Positions 6,171 to 14,156 of a stretch of DNA of 14,973 nucleotides are shown here, piece after piece; position 1 is the stretch's first letter; the number at the start of each line of letters is the position of its first letter. The notes beneath the pieces were generated by a model. It saw nothing but the letters and a program-made list of their open reading frames with translations, did not search any database and had not been told where the DNA came from. This stretch comes from an uncultured Fibrobacter sp. (lineage in GTDB: Bacteria; Fibrobacterota; Fibrobacteria; Fibrobacterales; Fibrobacteraceae), in NCBI GenBank assembly GCA_934691725.1, contig CAKUTF010000054.1:1-14973 (forward strand), in the 5' to 3' direction. Made by a program: the position numbers and the translations under genes.

Positions 6171-7124
6171 ATGATTGACAGAAGCAAACATTTGCTGCGC
6201 CTCGCCGACTGGAGCGAAGAACGCATCCTCGAAACCGTCGAAATCGCCATGCGCCTCAAGAAGGAAGTCCACGACGGACACTTTTCCGACCGTTTCAACG
6301 GACAGTCCATCGGGATGTTCTTCGAAAAGCCATCGCTCCGTACCATCACGACGTTCCAGGTCGGCATGAACCAGCTCGGAGGCTCCGCCGTCCTGCTTTC
6401 CCCGGATTCCATCGGGCTTGGAAAGCGCGAAAGCGTCCACGATGTCGCCTGCTGCCTTTCCCGCTGGGTGAACGCGCTGGTCGTTCGCTGCTTCAAGCAG
6501 GAACTGGTCGAAAAGCTCGCCGAATACGGTTCGATTCCGGTCGTGAACGCCCTGACCGACGACTCCCACCCCTGCCAGGCATTCGCTTTCGCCGAGACCA
6601 TCCGCGAAAACCTCGGAGACTTCAAAGGCAAGACGGTCGCCTTCATCGGTGACGGCAACAATGTCGCGAACTCGTTCCTCGTCCTCTGCGCAAAGCTCGG
6701 CATGAACTTTACGCTCGCCTGTCCCGAAGGCTACGAACAGCCGAAATCCGTAGTCCTCGAAATGGAACCCTTCTTCAAGAAGCGCGGAACCGCCTACCGT
6801 GTCTTCCACGACCCGAAGGAAGCCGTCAAGGATGCGGACATCCTGTATAGCGACGTCTGGGTCAGCATGGGACAGGAAGGCGAAAAGGAATCCAAGCAGA
6901 ACCATTTCCGGCCTTTCCAGATAAACGACGATCTTTTGAAGCTCGCCCCGGAAACCTGCAAGGTCAGCCACTGCCTCCCGGCCCACCGCGGCGAGGAAAT
7001 CACGGACTCCGTCATGGACAACCCCAAGGTGAACCTCGCGTTCGAGGAAGCGGAAAACCGCCTGCACGCCCACAAGGCGGTTCTCTGTCAATTGATGAAA
7101 TCGACCGAGGACCTCGGAAAATAA
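6171..7124 (+). CDS. argF: Ornithine carbamoyltransferase, 317 aa
   Basis: Transfers the carbamoyl group of carbamoyl phosphate to ornithine, giving citrulline in arginine biosynthesis. The N-terminal carbamoyl-phosphate domain has FEKPSLRT at 51-58, Arg106, and HPCQ at 133-136. The C-terminal ornithine domain has FIGDGNNVANS at 158-168, DVWVSMGQE at 228-236, HCLPAHRGEE at 267-276 (Cys268) and EAENRLHAHKAV near the end. SMG and HCLP separate it from aspartate carbamoyltransferase. The residue after SLRT, usually Arg in this family, is Ile59. I start at ATG 6171 with AAGGA at 6155-6159; 15 more residues are open upstream but do not look like family sequence. No other arg gene is adjacent. Confidence 0.95.
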   Translation: MIDRSKHLLRLADWSEERILETVEIAMRLKKEVHDGHFSDRFNGQSIGMFFEKPSLRTITTFQVGMNQLGGSAVLLSPDSIGLGKRESVHDVACCLSRWVNALVVRCFKQELVEKLAEYGSIPVVNALTDDSHPCQAFAFAETIRENLGDFKGKTVAFIGDGNNVANSFLVLCAKLGMNFTLACPEGYEQPKSVVLEMEPFFKKRGTAYRVFHDPKEAVKDADILYSDVWVSMGQEGEKESKQNHFRPFQINDDLLKLAPETCKVSHCLPAHRGEEITDSVMDNPKVNLAFEEAENRLHAHKAVLCQLMKSTEDLGK

Positions 7125-7143
7125 CCGAAGCGGACCTGTTTTC

Positions 7144-7167
7144 GCCCTGCCCCGCGCAGGGCTTTTT
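7144..7167 (+). terminator. Intrinsic terminator of argF
   Basis: GCCCTGC (7144-7150) pairs with GCAGGGC (7156-7162) around a five-base loop, and TTTTT follows at 7163-7167. It lies 20 bases after the argF stop and separates argF from the secreted-protein genes. Confidence 0.88.
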
Positions 7168-7203
7168 CAATCTTCCAAAGGCTTGCCTCCCCCGAAAAAA
7201 GGG

Positions 7204-7231
7204 TTATCTTTTTCCAAAGAAAGTCTATATT
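7204..7231 (+). promoter_or_regulatory. Candidate promoter of the beta-helix/lipoprotein pair
   Basis: TTATCT (7204-7209) and TATATT (7226-7231) are spaced 16 bp; CTATATTGT also resembles the FCB -7 element. This would give a leader of about 25 bases before the TTG start. It lies just after the argF terminator, where a promoter is needed. Confidence 0.4.
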
Positions 7232-7252
7232 GTAGGCAGAATCTTTCCTTGC

Positions 7253-7265
7253 GAGGTTTTCCTTG
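7253..7265 (+). promoter_or_regulatory. Shine-Dalgarno supporting a TTG start
   Basis: GAGG at 7253-7256 is followed six bases later by TTG at 7263. No ATG in frame lies close enough to keep the signal peptide, so TTG is the best start. Confidence 0.6.
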
Positions 7266-10200
7266 TTCCGACTGTTCGCGCTAGTTCTCCTCTTACCGCT
7301 CGCCCTTCTTGCGCAGGTCCAGTTCCCGCATGGTTCCGGAATCATCGACGTTACGAAGTCTCCCTACAACGCAAAGACAGACGGCAAGACCGATGTCACG
7401 GAAATCATCCAGCAGGCGCTCGACGACCATCCGAACGGAAACTACGTCATCTACCTGCCGAACGGCACCTACCTGATTTCCAGGCAGCTCAGCTGGCCCC
7501 AGGCGGAAAAGGACGAAGATTCCTACCGCAGGACCATTCTCCAGGGCGAAAGCATGGGCGGAACGCATATCGTGCTAAAAGACAACGCCTACGGATTCGA
7601 CAACCCGGACGCTCCGCGCGCGATGCTCTATACGGGCGTCGGAAACTACCCGCACAACCGGAACGCCATCCGCGACGTTTCGCTCCACACCGGCAAGGAA
7701 AACCCCGGAGCTATCGGCATCCGCTTCAACGCGAACTACCAGGGAACCATTTCGAACGTCAAGATTTTTTCGGGAGACGGGACAGGCGTCGCGGGCATCG
7801 ACATGAACTACACGGAAGGCATCGGGCCCTTGCTCGTGAAAAACGTGGAAATCCGCGGGTTCGACGTGGGGATACTCACCGGGTTCCCCATGTACGGAAT
7901 GACGTTCGAGCACATCACCCTCTACGGGCAGAAAAAATACGGCATCGAAAACCACGACCAGGTTCTCACCATCCGAAACCTCCGGAGCCACAACGAAGTC
8001 CCCGCGGTAGCGAACTTCGGCGAAAACGCCCTGCTCACGATGATAGGCGGCGCGCTGGAATACACGGGAAAGAAAAAGTCAAAAGCCCCCGCCATTTACA
8101 ACGAGGGATTTCTCTTTGCGCGGGACATCGCCACGAGCCGTTACGCGAAGGCGATCGAGGACCGCGGCCCCGCTAGCGGCGAAGGACTTTCCGGACCGGA
8201 AATCATCGAATACTCGTCCGACATCCCGACAAACCTCTGCCACTCCCCGCAGTATTCGTTCAAGCTTTCCATCGCCGAGACGCTCATTCCCATGGAGCAG
8301 TCGCCCGACCAGTGGGTAGGCATCGCGGGAGACTACGGCGGAACGACAGGAACGGGCAGCGACGATTCCAAGGCTATCCAGCAGGCAATCGACGACGGAG
8401 CGGAAACCATCTACTTCACCCCGGGCGGTCGCTACACGATAAACCGGGACGTCATCATCCGTAACCGCGTCCGGAAAATCATCGGGACGGAAGCGACCAT
8501 CGACGGCACAGGAAAATTCATCGTCGAAGGAAGCGCGTTCAAGGAAATCACGTTCGAACGGTTCGGGGAATTCGGCGCGGGCATCTACCACAAGTCGCCC
8601 CAGACGCTCATTCTCAAAAACATGAAGGTCAAGGACTACGCAAGCGCGAAATCGGGTGCGGGCGACCTCTACATGGAAGACGTGGCAATTAACCACATGG
8701 AAATCAACCTGCAGCACGTATGGGCACGCAGCCTCTACATGAACAACGACCGCAAGACGAAAATCGAGAACAACGGCGGAACGCTCTGGATTCTGGGCCT
8801 CACCGCCGAAAACGGCAACACGGTCCTTCTCAACCGCGACCGCGGCGAAGCGGAACTTCTCGGTGTCCATGTCATTTCGAGCCGCAAGGCGAAGACCGCG
8901 CCGATGTTCGTAAACGATTCCGCGAGCCTTTCCGTCGAAGGCCTCCGCGAAACGCTCCTCCAGGGGAACGCATTCCCGAAGATCGCCGTCGAAACCCGAA
9001 ACGGCGAATCCAAGACGCTCGCTTCGAGCGGGCTGCTCAAGAATCCGGGCGGCGGAACCATGATGACGCTCTTCGTCGGCTATGTCCCGAAAGTCGGTGA
9101 AAACGAACCGCCCGAAGTCGAAGGCGCAGACGACATGATTCTTCTCCAGTCCGACAAGGCGAAGCTTTCCGGCCAGGTCTTTGACGACGGACGGGGAAGC
9201 AAGGGATATTGCAGCGATCCGGTCGCGTGGAAAAAGCTGAGCGGCCCGGGGCGCGTCGTATTCTCCGACGAAAACGAATACGAAACCGACGTCACGTTCT
9301 CCTACAGCGGAAGATACGGCATTTCGTTCACGGCGGACGACGGCGAGTTCAAATCGGCGGACACGGCGCACATCTACGTTTTCGACATCCGCACGACGAC
9401 CAAGGACCACAGCGGAAACGGGGTCGCCTCGGGACGCGGCATGGATACCTGGGTTTCGGAGTTCGACACGTACACGGAACACGGTAGCGATTCCCTTTTG
9501 CAGATAGGCTACAGCAAGCAGGGGGCGAGCGCAAAGATTTACCTCAAGTTCGACGTTTCGGCAATTCCCGGCCCTATCTCCGACGCGGCGCTCCAGCTTT
9601 CCGTCCCGGAAGACCCGCGCTACAAGAACAAGAAGAAACCCGTCCAGTGGAACGTCTTCGGGCTTCTCGAAGAACCGGGCAAGGATTTCGGCGACGGCAT
9701 CGCCCCCGCGGACTGGCAGGAGACCGAGCTGAACTGGTATAGCGCCCCGGCGAACCAAAACGCTCCCGGCGGAGCCTACGTTCCCAAGAAGTCGCGAGGA
9801 GGCGGAATCGACCCGCGCTATACGAGCTATCTCGGCACGATAGTCCCTAACCCGAACTCGCCTTTCGGCTCGTTCCTCAAAAGCGCAAGTCTCACGGAAT
9901 TCATGAAACGGAAGCACAAGTCGAAGCTCTTCACGTTCATCCTTTCGGCGGTAGCCCCGTCCGATTCGAACTACTACGTCTATTCGCGCGAAGCGGGAAA
10001 AGCTCTCGCCCCGGCGCTCTACATCAGCTACTTCGACTCGAACCGCACGGTCAGCGGCGCCGCGACCGAAAGCGCCATTGCGCTTTCCAAGGTGAACATC
10101 AACATCGTTTCGCTAGACTGCAACTTCGACCTCACGATCGGGGAACCTCAATTCGTGAAAATCGAAATTTTCAACGAGTCCGGCAAGTTCATCCAGCAAC

Positions 10201-10337
10201 TGTGCGGACGCGAACTGGAAAGCGAAAAGAAATACACGTTCAAATTCAAGGCGAAGAACTTCCCCACCGGCAAATACACGCTCAAGGTTTCCGGCGAGTC
10301 CTTCTCGAAAGAACAGAAATTCTACATCCTGAACTAG
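7263..10337 (+). CDS. Secreted beta-helix protein with DNRLRE/CBM96-like domain and T9SS sorting tail, 1024 aa
   Basis: A modular extracellular protein. Residues 1-17 are a Sec signal peptide (FALVLLLPLALLA). Residues about 27-300 are a right-handed beta-helix of the pectate-lyase_3/epimerase type (TDVTEIIQQAL, VIYLPNGTYLI). A second such segment starts at about 350 (GSDDSKAIQQAIDDGAETIYF). An Ig/PKD-like domain covers about 613-705 (SYSGRYGISFTADDG). A DNRLRE/CBM96-like domain covers about 712-930 (KIYLKFDVSAIPG, ELNWYSAP). The last 83 residues (942-1024: VKIEIFNESG, FPTGKYTLKVSG) match a type IX secretion sorting domain. Lyase, hydrolase or pure binding activity on polysaccharide are all possible; no catalytic triad was assigned. 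The next gene follows after seven bases. Confidence 0.85.
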   Translation: MFRLFALVLLLPLALLAQVQFPHGSGIIDVTKSPYNAKTDGKTDVTEIIQQALDDHPNGNYVIYLPNGTYLISRQLSWPQAEKDEDSYRRTILQGESMGGTHIVLKDNAYGFDNPDAPRAMLYTGVGNYPHNRNAIRDVSLHTGKENPGAIGIRFNANYQGTISNVKIFSGDGTGVAGIDMNYTEGIGPLLVKNVEIRGFDVGILTGFPMYGMTFEHITLYGQKKYGIENHDQVLTIRNLRSHNEVPAVANFGENALLTMIGGALEYTGKKKSKAPAIYNEGFLFARDIATSRYAKAIEDRGPASGEGLSGPEIIEYSSDIPTNLCHSPQYSFKLSIAETLIPMEQSPDQWVGIAGDYGGTTGTGSDDSKAIQQAIDDGAETIYFTPGGRYTINRDVIIRNRVRKIIGTEATIDGTGKFIVEGSAFKEITFERFGEFGAGIYHKSPQTLILKNMKVKDYASAKSGAGDLYMEDVAINHMEINLQHVWARSLYMNNDRKTKIENNGGTLWILGLTAENGNTVLLNRDRGEAELLGVHVISSRKAKTAPMFVNDSASLSVEGLRETLLQGNAFPKIAVETRNGESKTLASSGLLKNPGGGTMMTLFVGYVPKVGENEPPEVEGADDMILLQSDKAKLSGQVFDDGRGSKGYCSDPVAWKKLSGPGRVVFSDENEYETDVTFSYSGRYGISFTADDGEFKSADTAHIYVFDIRTTTKDHSGNGVASGRGMDTWVSEFDTYTEHGSDSLLQIGYSKQGASAKIYLKFDVSAIPGPISDAALQLSVPEDPRYKNKKKPVQWNVFGLLEEPGKDFGDGIAPADWQETELNWYSAPANQNAPGGAYVPKKSRGGGIDPRYTSYLGTIVPNPNSPFGSFLKSASLTEFMKRKHKSKLFTFILSAVAPSDSNYYVYSREAGKALAPALYISYFDSNRTVSGAATESAIALSKVNINIVSLDCNFDLTIGEPQFVKIEIFNESGKFIQQLCGRELESEKKYTFKFKAKNFPTGKYTLKVSGESFSKEQKFYILN

Positions 10338-10344
10338 GTGCCCC

Positions 10345-11952
10345 ATGAAGCTTCAAATTTTTTCCGCCATCTCTGCATTTTTTGCCCTCGCGCTTTTCGG
10401 TTGCGGAAGCGACAGTGGCTCGTCGGCAAGCGAATCCTCCTCTTCGATGAGTTCATCGTCCGAATCGTCCAGCTCGCTATCTAACCGGCTAGACGTCACG
10501 TACGCCGATACGCTCTCGTCCGACACGCTCCTGGTTTCGGGCAAGGCGACTTCCGAAGCTTACAGGCTGTTCCTCGGTGAATATCCGCGGGGGACGCTCA
10601 TCGAAATTTTCGCAAGGAAGCTTTCCGGAGGTCATGCCGATTCTTTCTTTGTCCGCGAAGAACAAGGCGCAAACCTGGTTCCCGAAACATTCACGATCGA
10701 TGCGGGCGATACGGTTTACAACACGCAGGACGCCTTCGCGAGATTCGGCAACACGAGCTTCGCCGTAGCCCGGTTCATCACGACCCAAGGCTCGGGCTTC
10801 TATTATGTCGATGTTCCCCAAGTCAGCGGAGGAAAGGATTCCGCGTTCGAATTCCAGATGGCGGCAAACGTCCTCTCCGGCCATTACGCCTACGCGGGCG
10901 ACGAGGATTCCGTTTCCATCGAGCCGGGCGATACGCTCCGCGGATTCTTCCTTCTCGAGAGCGCGCCCAAAGAAGCCGTCGTCAAGTTTTCCGCATCGGT
11001 CGGGAAAAGCATCAACGTAAACGCTTCCGGCAAGGCCCTAACCAAAATCAAACTACAGAAAAACGGCAAAGAAATCTCTTCGGGAAACCCTCTCGACGAA
11101 CAGATCTTGCCCGAAAAAAAGGCGGACTTTTCCCTGCTCATCTCGCCCAAAGGCGCCCCCGATTACACGACCGGCCCTTACGCCTACTTTGAAATCCAGA
11201 CCAGCTCCCGCGACCTCGGAAAAGGCGAATACCTGGCGAATCCCGACTCCATCAAGACCGTAGGCGACACGCTGGTCGTCGTCCGCGAAAAGAACGATGC
11301 AGCCAAATACTACCTGAGACAGGAACAATACGTGTGGCTCGCCGATTTGGGCAAGGGGGATTCCATTCAGGTTTCCCACGAAATCGAAGGCTACTATTCG
11401 GGTGCGAGCTACCCGGCGACGTACGCGATTCTGGATTCCGCTGGCGATTCCGTTGCTTCCGTTTCGGAAACCAGGCGTCTCTTTGTCGCCCCCAAAAAAG
11501 GTCCTTACTACCTGCACTACGTCCGCCTGAATTCCCCGCCAAACTCCCCTAGCCAGATTTTAACGCTCAAGACGACCATCGAACGTTTCGGATACGTCTC
11601 TAAATTTTTCTTTTACGACGAGGAACGCGAAGAACCGCTCGAAACCAAGAGCGTCCTCACCGGGGACACACTCCGCTTTTCAACGCTCTCCCTCCGCGCG
11701 GAACCGAAAGACGCAAGCGGCAACGCGGTCTGGTATATCCCCTGCGAAGACCTGGACCTTATCCGCTCCGCCTACACGGAAAGCAGCTGTTCAAACTACG
11801 GGACGGAACAGCTCATCGGGGCGACGAACATCGCCGTTTCCGCCGACCCGAACAGCGCAGGCGAAATCATCCACTTGATAGCCCAGAGCCTTGCCGACCC
11901 CCGTGCGCGCGATACTTTAAATGTTTTCATCAGTGACTCTGATACGCCGTAA
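10345..11952 (+). CDS. Ser-rich lipoprotein of unknown function, 535 aa
   Basis: The first 20 residues form a lipoprotein signal peptide ending in LFGC (Cys20 would be lipidated). Residues 22-46 are a Ser/Glu linker (SSSESSSSLS), a style common in Fibrobacter surface lipoproteins. The remaining 490 residues look all-beta, with repeated short strands and Asp/Gly turns, suggesting several Ig-like or bacterial pre-peptidase-like domains. No catalytic motif or named family is recognised. It starts seven bases after the beta-helix gene, with AGGTG overlapping that gene's stop, so co-transcription and a shared surface role are likely. Localisation to the outer membrane surface is inferred from the linker only. 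Confidence 0.8.
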   Translation: MKLQIFSAISAFFALALFGCGSDSGSSASESSSSMSSSSESSSSLSNRLDVTYADTLSSDTLLVSGKATSEAYRLFLGEYPRGTLIEIFARKLSGGHADSFFVREEQGANLVPETFTIDAGDTVYNTQDAFARFGNTSFAVARFITTQGSGFYYVDVPQVSGGKDSAFEFQMAANVLSGHYAYAGDEDSVSIEPGDTLRGFFLLESAPKEAVVKFSASVGKSINVNASGKALTKIKLQKNGKEISSGNPLDEQILPEKKADFSLLISPKGAPDYTTGPYAYFEIQTSSRDLGKGEYLANPDSIKTVGDTLVVVREKNDAAKYYLRQEQYVWLADLGKGDSIQVSHEIEGYYSGASYPATYAILDSAGDSVASVSETRRLFVAPKKGPYYLHYVRLNSPPNSPSQILTLKTTIERFGYVSKFFFYDEEREEPLETKSVLTGDTLRFSTLSLRAEPKDASGNAVWYIPCEDLDLIRSAYTESSCSNYGTEQLIGATNIAVSADPNSAGEIIHLIAQSLADPRARDTLNVFISDSDTP

Positions 11953-11961
11953 AAATTTTTC

Positions 11962-11969
11962 TATCTTTG
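11962..11969 (+). promoter_or_regulatory. Candidate rpsD promoter (TAnnTTTG element)
   Basis: TATCTTTG at 11962-11969, after an A5T5 tract, fits the -7 consensus TAnnTTTG known from Bacteroidetes and related FCB bacteria. It starts ten bases after the lipoprotein stop and would give a leader of roughly 65-70 bases for rpsD. Confidence 0.5.
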
Positions 11970-12016
11970 CACACCCCGGGATGTCGTGCCAAGCTCTGCC
12001 AGCATTTCCGGTTTAA

Positions 12017-12037
12017 CGAAAGAGCTTCCTTTCGAGG
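12017..12037 (+). promoter_or_regulatory. Hairpin abutting the rpsD ribosome-binding site
   Basis: CGAAAG (12017-12022) can pair with CTTTCG (12029-12034) around a six-base loop. The right arm ends in the first G of the GAGG Shine-Dalgarno (12034-12037). Such a fold could modulate rpsD translation, as autogenous S4 control does in other bacteria by different structures; here it is inferred from sequence alone. Confidence 0.35.
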
Positions 12038-12042
12038 TAACA

Positions 12043-12645
12043 ATGTCCTATCGTGGACCCAAAGCCAAGGTCGCCCGTTCTCTCGGGCTCGCCATCACCC
12101 AAAAGACCCAAAAGGTTCTCGACCGCCGCAACTTCGGCCCCGGTCAGCATGGCCAGGATCGCAAGAAGTCCGCTTCCGTTTACAAGCAGCAGCTTGTCGA
12201 GAAGCAGCGTCTTCGCTTCACCTACAACATTTCCGAAGCCCAGATGGCGAAGACTTATGCCGAAGCCAACCGCCGCGAAGGTTCTGCCGGTGACAACCTG
12301 ATGATCCTTCTCGAAACCAGACTGGATGCGATGGTCTATCGCATGGGTTTTGCCCGCACCATTTTCGCCGCTCGCCAGTATGTCGCCCACGGACACTTTG
12401 CCGTGAACGGCGTCCGCAGCTTCTCCCCGAGCCGCCTCATCAAGGCCGGCGACGTGGTTTCCGTCCGGGAACGTTCCAAGAATCACGTCCAGATCAAGGA
12501 AGCCCTGGAAAGCGCCCCGGCTCTTCCGGAATACGTTTCGGTCGATAAGGACAAGATGGAAGGCAAGCTCGTCGCGACCCCGCTCCGCGCCCAGATTCCA
12601 GTCCAGCTCCAGGAACAGCTCGTGGTCGAATACTACAGCCGCTAA
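12043..12645 (+). CDS. rpsD: 30S ribosomal protein S4, 200 aa
   Basis: S4 nucleates 16S rRNA assembly. The N-terminus MSYRGPKAKVARSLG and RRNFGPGQHGQ match bacterial S4, followed by EKQRLRFTYNISEAQM. The S4 RNA-binding domain runs from about residue 88 (LETRLDAMVYRMGFARTI, ARQYVAHGHFAVNG). It is the zinc-free form, lacking the N-terminal cysteines. The ATG at 12043 has GAGGT at 12034-12038; 19 additional open residues upstream have no S4 similarity. In many bacteria rpsD sits in the alpha operon with rpsM, rpsK and rpoA; here it stands alone between surface-protein genes. Confidence 0.97.
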   Translation: MSYRGPKAKVARSLGLAITQKTQKVLDRRNFGPGQHGQDRKKSASVYKQQLVEKQRLRFTYNISEAQMAKTYAEANRREGSAGDNLMILLETRLDAMVYRMGFARTIFAARQYVAHGHFAVNGVRSFSPSRLIKAGDVVSVRERSKNHVQIKEALESAPALPEYVSVDKDKMEGKLVATPLRAQIPVQLQEQLVVEYYSR

Positions 12646-12672
12646 CGTTCTTTTTCTTTTCATTCAAAATTC

Positions 12673-12703
12673 AACCAGCGGATTCTTTCGGAATCCGCTG
12701 GTT
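12673..12703. terminator. Strong hairpin, probably bidirectional terminator
   Basis: A perfect 13-bp stem, 12673-12685 against 12691-12703, with loop TTTCG, lies between the convergent rpsD and FISUMP genes. The plus side is followed by CATTTTA and the minus side by GAATTTTG, so both U tracts are short but usable. Confidence 0.75.
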
Positions 12704-12749
12704 CATTTTAAACTTTATTTGATAACATTAGGCGCACATGATTAAAATT

Positions 12750-13463
12750 TTAATCCTTTACGCAGCGAACGGGAGTCATCATTCTAGCACGCTCTGCGCC
12801 GTCATTGAGCGACCTATGAAAAGTTACGCTTTGATTTTCTATCGTGAATTTTACAGATCCATAAATAAAACCTAGCCGCCCTATGTAGCCGTCATCTTCT
12901 GTGATGAACTTTCCTGGCCAGATCTCCATAGGAGAAGGCAACAGGGCAAAGCCGCAATCGTCCGTTCCATTAGAAGGGATTCCGGGGTTCAGGGAAATCC
13001 AGCCTTCTGTCGCTTTCAAGTGCAATCCGGCGCTATCGATTCCCCCCACAGTATCGATAAGCCTTAAAAATTCGTCTTCGCTCGGCAAATGCCATCCCGA
13101 GGGACAAATCGTCAAGGCCAGCGTATCTACGTAGAGACGTCCTTTTGAACAAGCCGAATCCGCACAAAACGAAGGACAGCCCCAAACTATATCGCACGGC
13201 AAGCTATCATTGTAATTTAGGTTTTCCGCCATCCAGACCTGGCTTCCGATGGTCACGTACCTGTATTCCTGTCCGTCGCGAGTGTCCGTAAACGTTCCGC
13301 GGTTCGGTTCGCCGTAAGCGTTCAGGCCATCCGCCGGGCAGACAACAGCAGCGTTAAAGATATATTTCGGCTCTTCCGGTTTCGATGAAGAACTGTTTTC
13401 TGAGCACGCCGACAGTGCAAGCATTGCCGAGCCGATAATCCATAGTAGTTTTGAAAATTTCAT
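12750..13463 (-). CDS. FISUMP-domain lipoprotein, 237 aa
   Basis: Residues 1-20 are a lipoprotein signal with LSAC (Cys20), followed by a short Ser linker. The FISUMP domain begins at about residue 56 with RGTFTDTRDGQEYRYVTIG and continues with VWMAENLNY, then ICPSGWHLPSEDEF, then DDCGFALLPSP, and ends with TPVRCVKD. FISUMP proteins are abundant envelope proteins of Fibrobacter with unknown function and Cys pairs likely to form disulfides. The usual YWTST-type motif before the C-terminus, present in the sister gene at 14157-14870, is missing. GGAG lies eight bases before the start. It is the last gene of a three-gene minus-strand cluster. Confidence 0.9.
   Translation of the reverse strand: MKFSKLLWIIGSAMLALSACSENSSSSKPEEPKYIFNAAVVCPADGLNAYGEPNRGTFTDTRDGQEYRYVTIGSQVWMAENLNYNDSLPCDIVWGCPSFCADSACSKGRLYVDTLALTICPSGWHLPSEDEFLRLIDTVGGIDSAGLHLKATEGWISLNPGIPSNGTDDCGFALLPSPMEIWPGKFITEDDGYIGRLGFIYGSVKFTIENQSVTFHRSLNDGAERARMMTPVRCVKD
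13221..13350 (-). repeat. FISUMP coding repeat, copy A
   Basis: This 130-bp stretch, covering AVVCPADGLNAYGEPNRG through VWMAEN, aligns without gaps to 14631-14760 with 12 mismatches (about 91% identity). Sequence outside the block in the two genes is much less similar. Confidence 0.85.
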
Positions 13464-13487
13464 GTCATTCTCCTTGTGAAAAAATGG

Positions 13488-14129
13488 TTAAAGTTCAAAC
13501 AGCGAATCGGGAATTTTGTCCGATTTCTGCATGCGAAGGATTTCGGTCGTTACCACGCTTTCCGTTCCATTTACCATCACCGAGACAGCCATTTTTTTCA
13601 GCTTGTTGCTTGCATCGTAAGTGAAAGTTGTCAGCGTATTCGTATGGTCCTTTACGGCTTCGACTTTCTCGATGCGCTTCGTTTTGCTGTTGTAATAGAC
13701 GTTTCCGACAGGACCTTTTATCAGGTAGATTTCGCCCGACAGGAACTTCGGCTCTTCCCAATCGCCGGAATCGAGCGGGTTGAAATCGGCGTAAGAATTT
13801 ACCTGCAACGCCTCTCCGTTATAGTCCAATAGTTGCGCCTTGTTCGTCTTTAAATCCACAATTTTCATTTTATTCCCGTTCACGATACTGCGCTGGTTCA
13901 AGAAACCGCCCCGGATTTCCGTGTAGCTCTTGCCCGTCCCCTTGTTTACGATGTAGATATCGGTCTGCTGGTAAACACCCAGCGCCTTTACGGAAACGCG
14001 AAGGTTCATCTCGACGGAATCGCGGGGAATGACGCCTTCCGTGAGAGCCGTCTTTACCTGTTCCAGGGAGAGGGCGAACGCCTGGGAGGCAAAAAGGACG
14101 AAGAACAACGTTAATTTAAAATAGATCAT
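13488..14129 (-). CDS. LolA-like periplasmic (outer-membrane lipoprotein-sorting) protein, 213 aa
   Basis: Residues 1-19 form a Sec signal peptide (LTLFFVLFASQAFA, cleavage before Leu-Ser). The mature part is an all-beta protein with repeated amphipathic strands of the type KSYTEIRGG, SIVNGNKMKIVDLKT and YNSKTKRIEKVEAV. That is the layout of the LolA/LolB-like fold of the outer-membrane lipoprotein-sorting family. In Gram-negative bacteria LolA carries lipoproteins across the periplasm. Family membership is by overall pattern, not by a signature motif, so a different beta-barrel carrier or an uncharacterised periplasmic protein is possible. It lies 27 bases after one FISUMP lipoprotein gene and 24 bases before the other, and no convincing Shine-Dalgarno precedes its ATG. 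Confidence 0.65.
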   Translation of the reverse strand: MIYFKLTLFFVLFASQAFALSLEQVKTALTEGVIPRDSVEMNLRVSVKALGVYQQTDIYIVNKGTGKSYTEIRGGFLNQRSIVNGNKMKIVDLKTNKAQLLDYNGEALQVNSYADFNPLDSGDWEEPKFLSGEIYLIKGPVGNVYYNSKTKRIEKVEAVKDHTNTLTTFTYDASNKLKKMAVSVMVNGTESVVTTEILRMQKSDKIPDSLFEL

Positions 14130-14156
14130 GCTTGATTATCGGTAAAACGAGGATTA

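Noticed and set aside
5871..7091. A 406-codon minus-strand frame
   Set aside because: Antisense to argF and the end of the HAD gene, both certain genes; no family pattern.
8079..9917. A 612-codon open frame on the minus strand
   Set aside because: It lies fully antisense to the beta-helix gene, has an Arg/Val/Asp-biased composition with no recognisable domain, and is a shadow of the strong codon bias on the plus strand.
10411..10480. Ser-codon tract as a microsatellite or phase-variable repeat
   Set aside because: The TCC/TCG/TCA codons are mixed and not a clean tandem unit, so it is better read as a flexible Ser linker than a slippage site.
11986..12042. Extended start of rpsD
   Set aside because: S4 begins at MSYRGP; the extra 19 residues have no match and the GAGG site serves ATG 12043.
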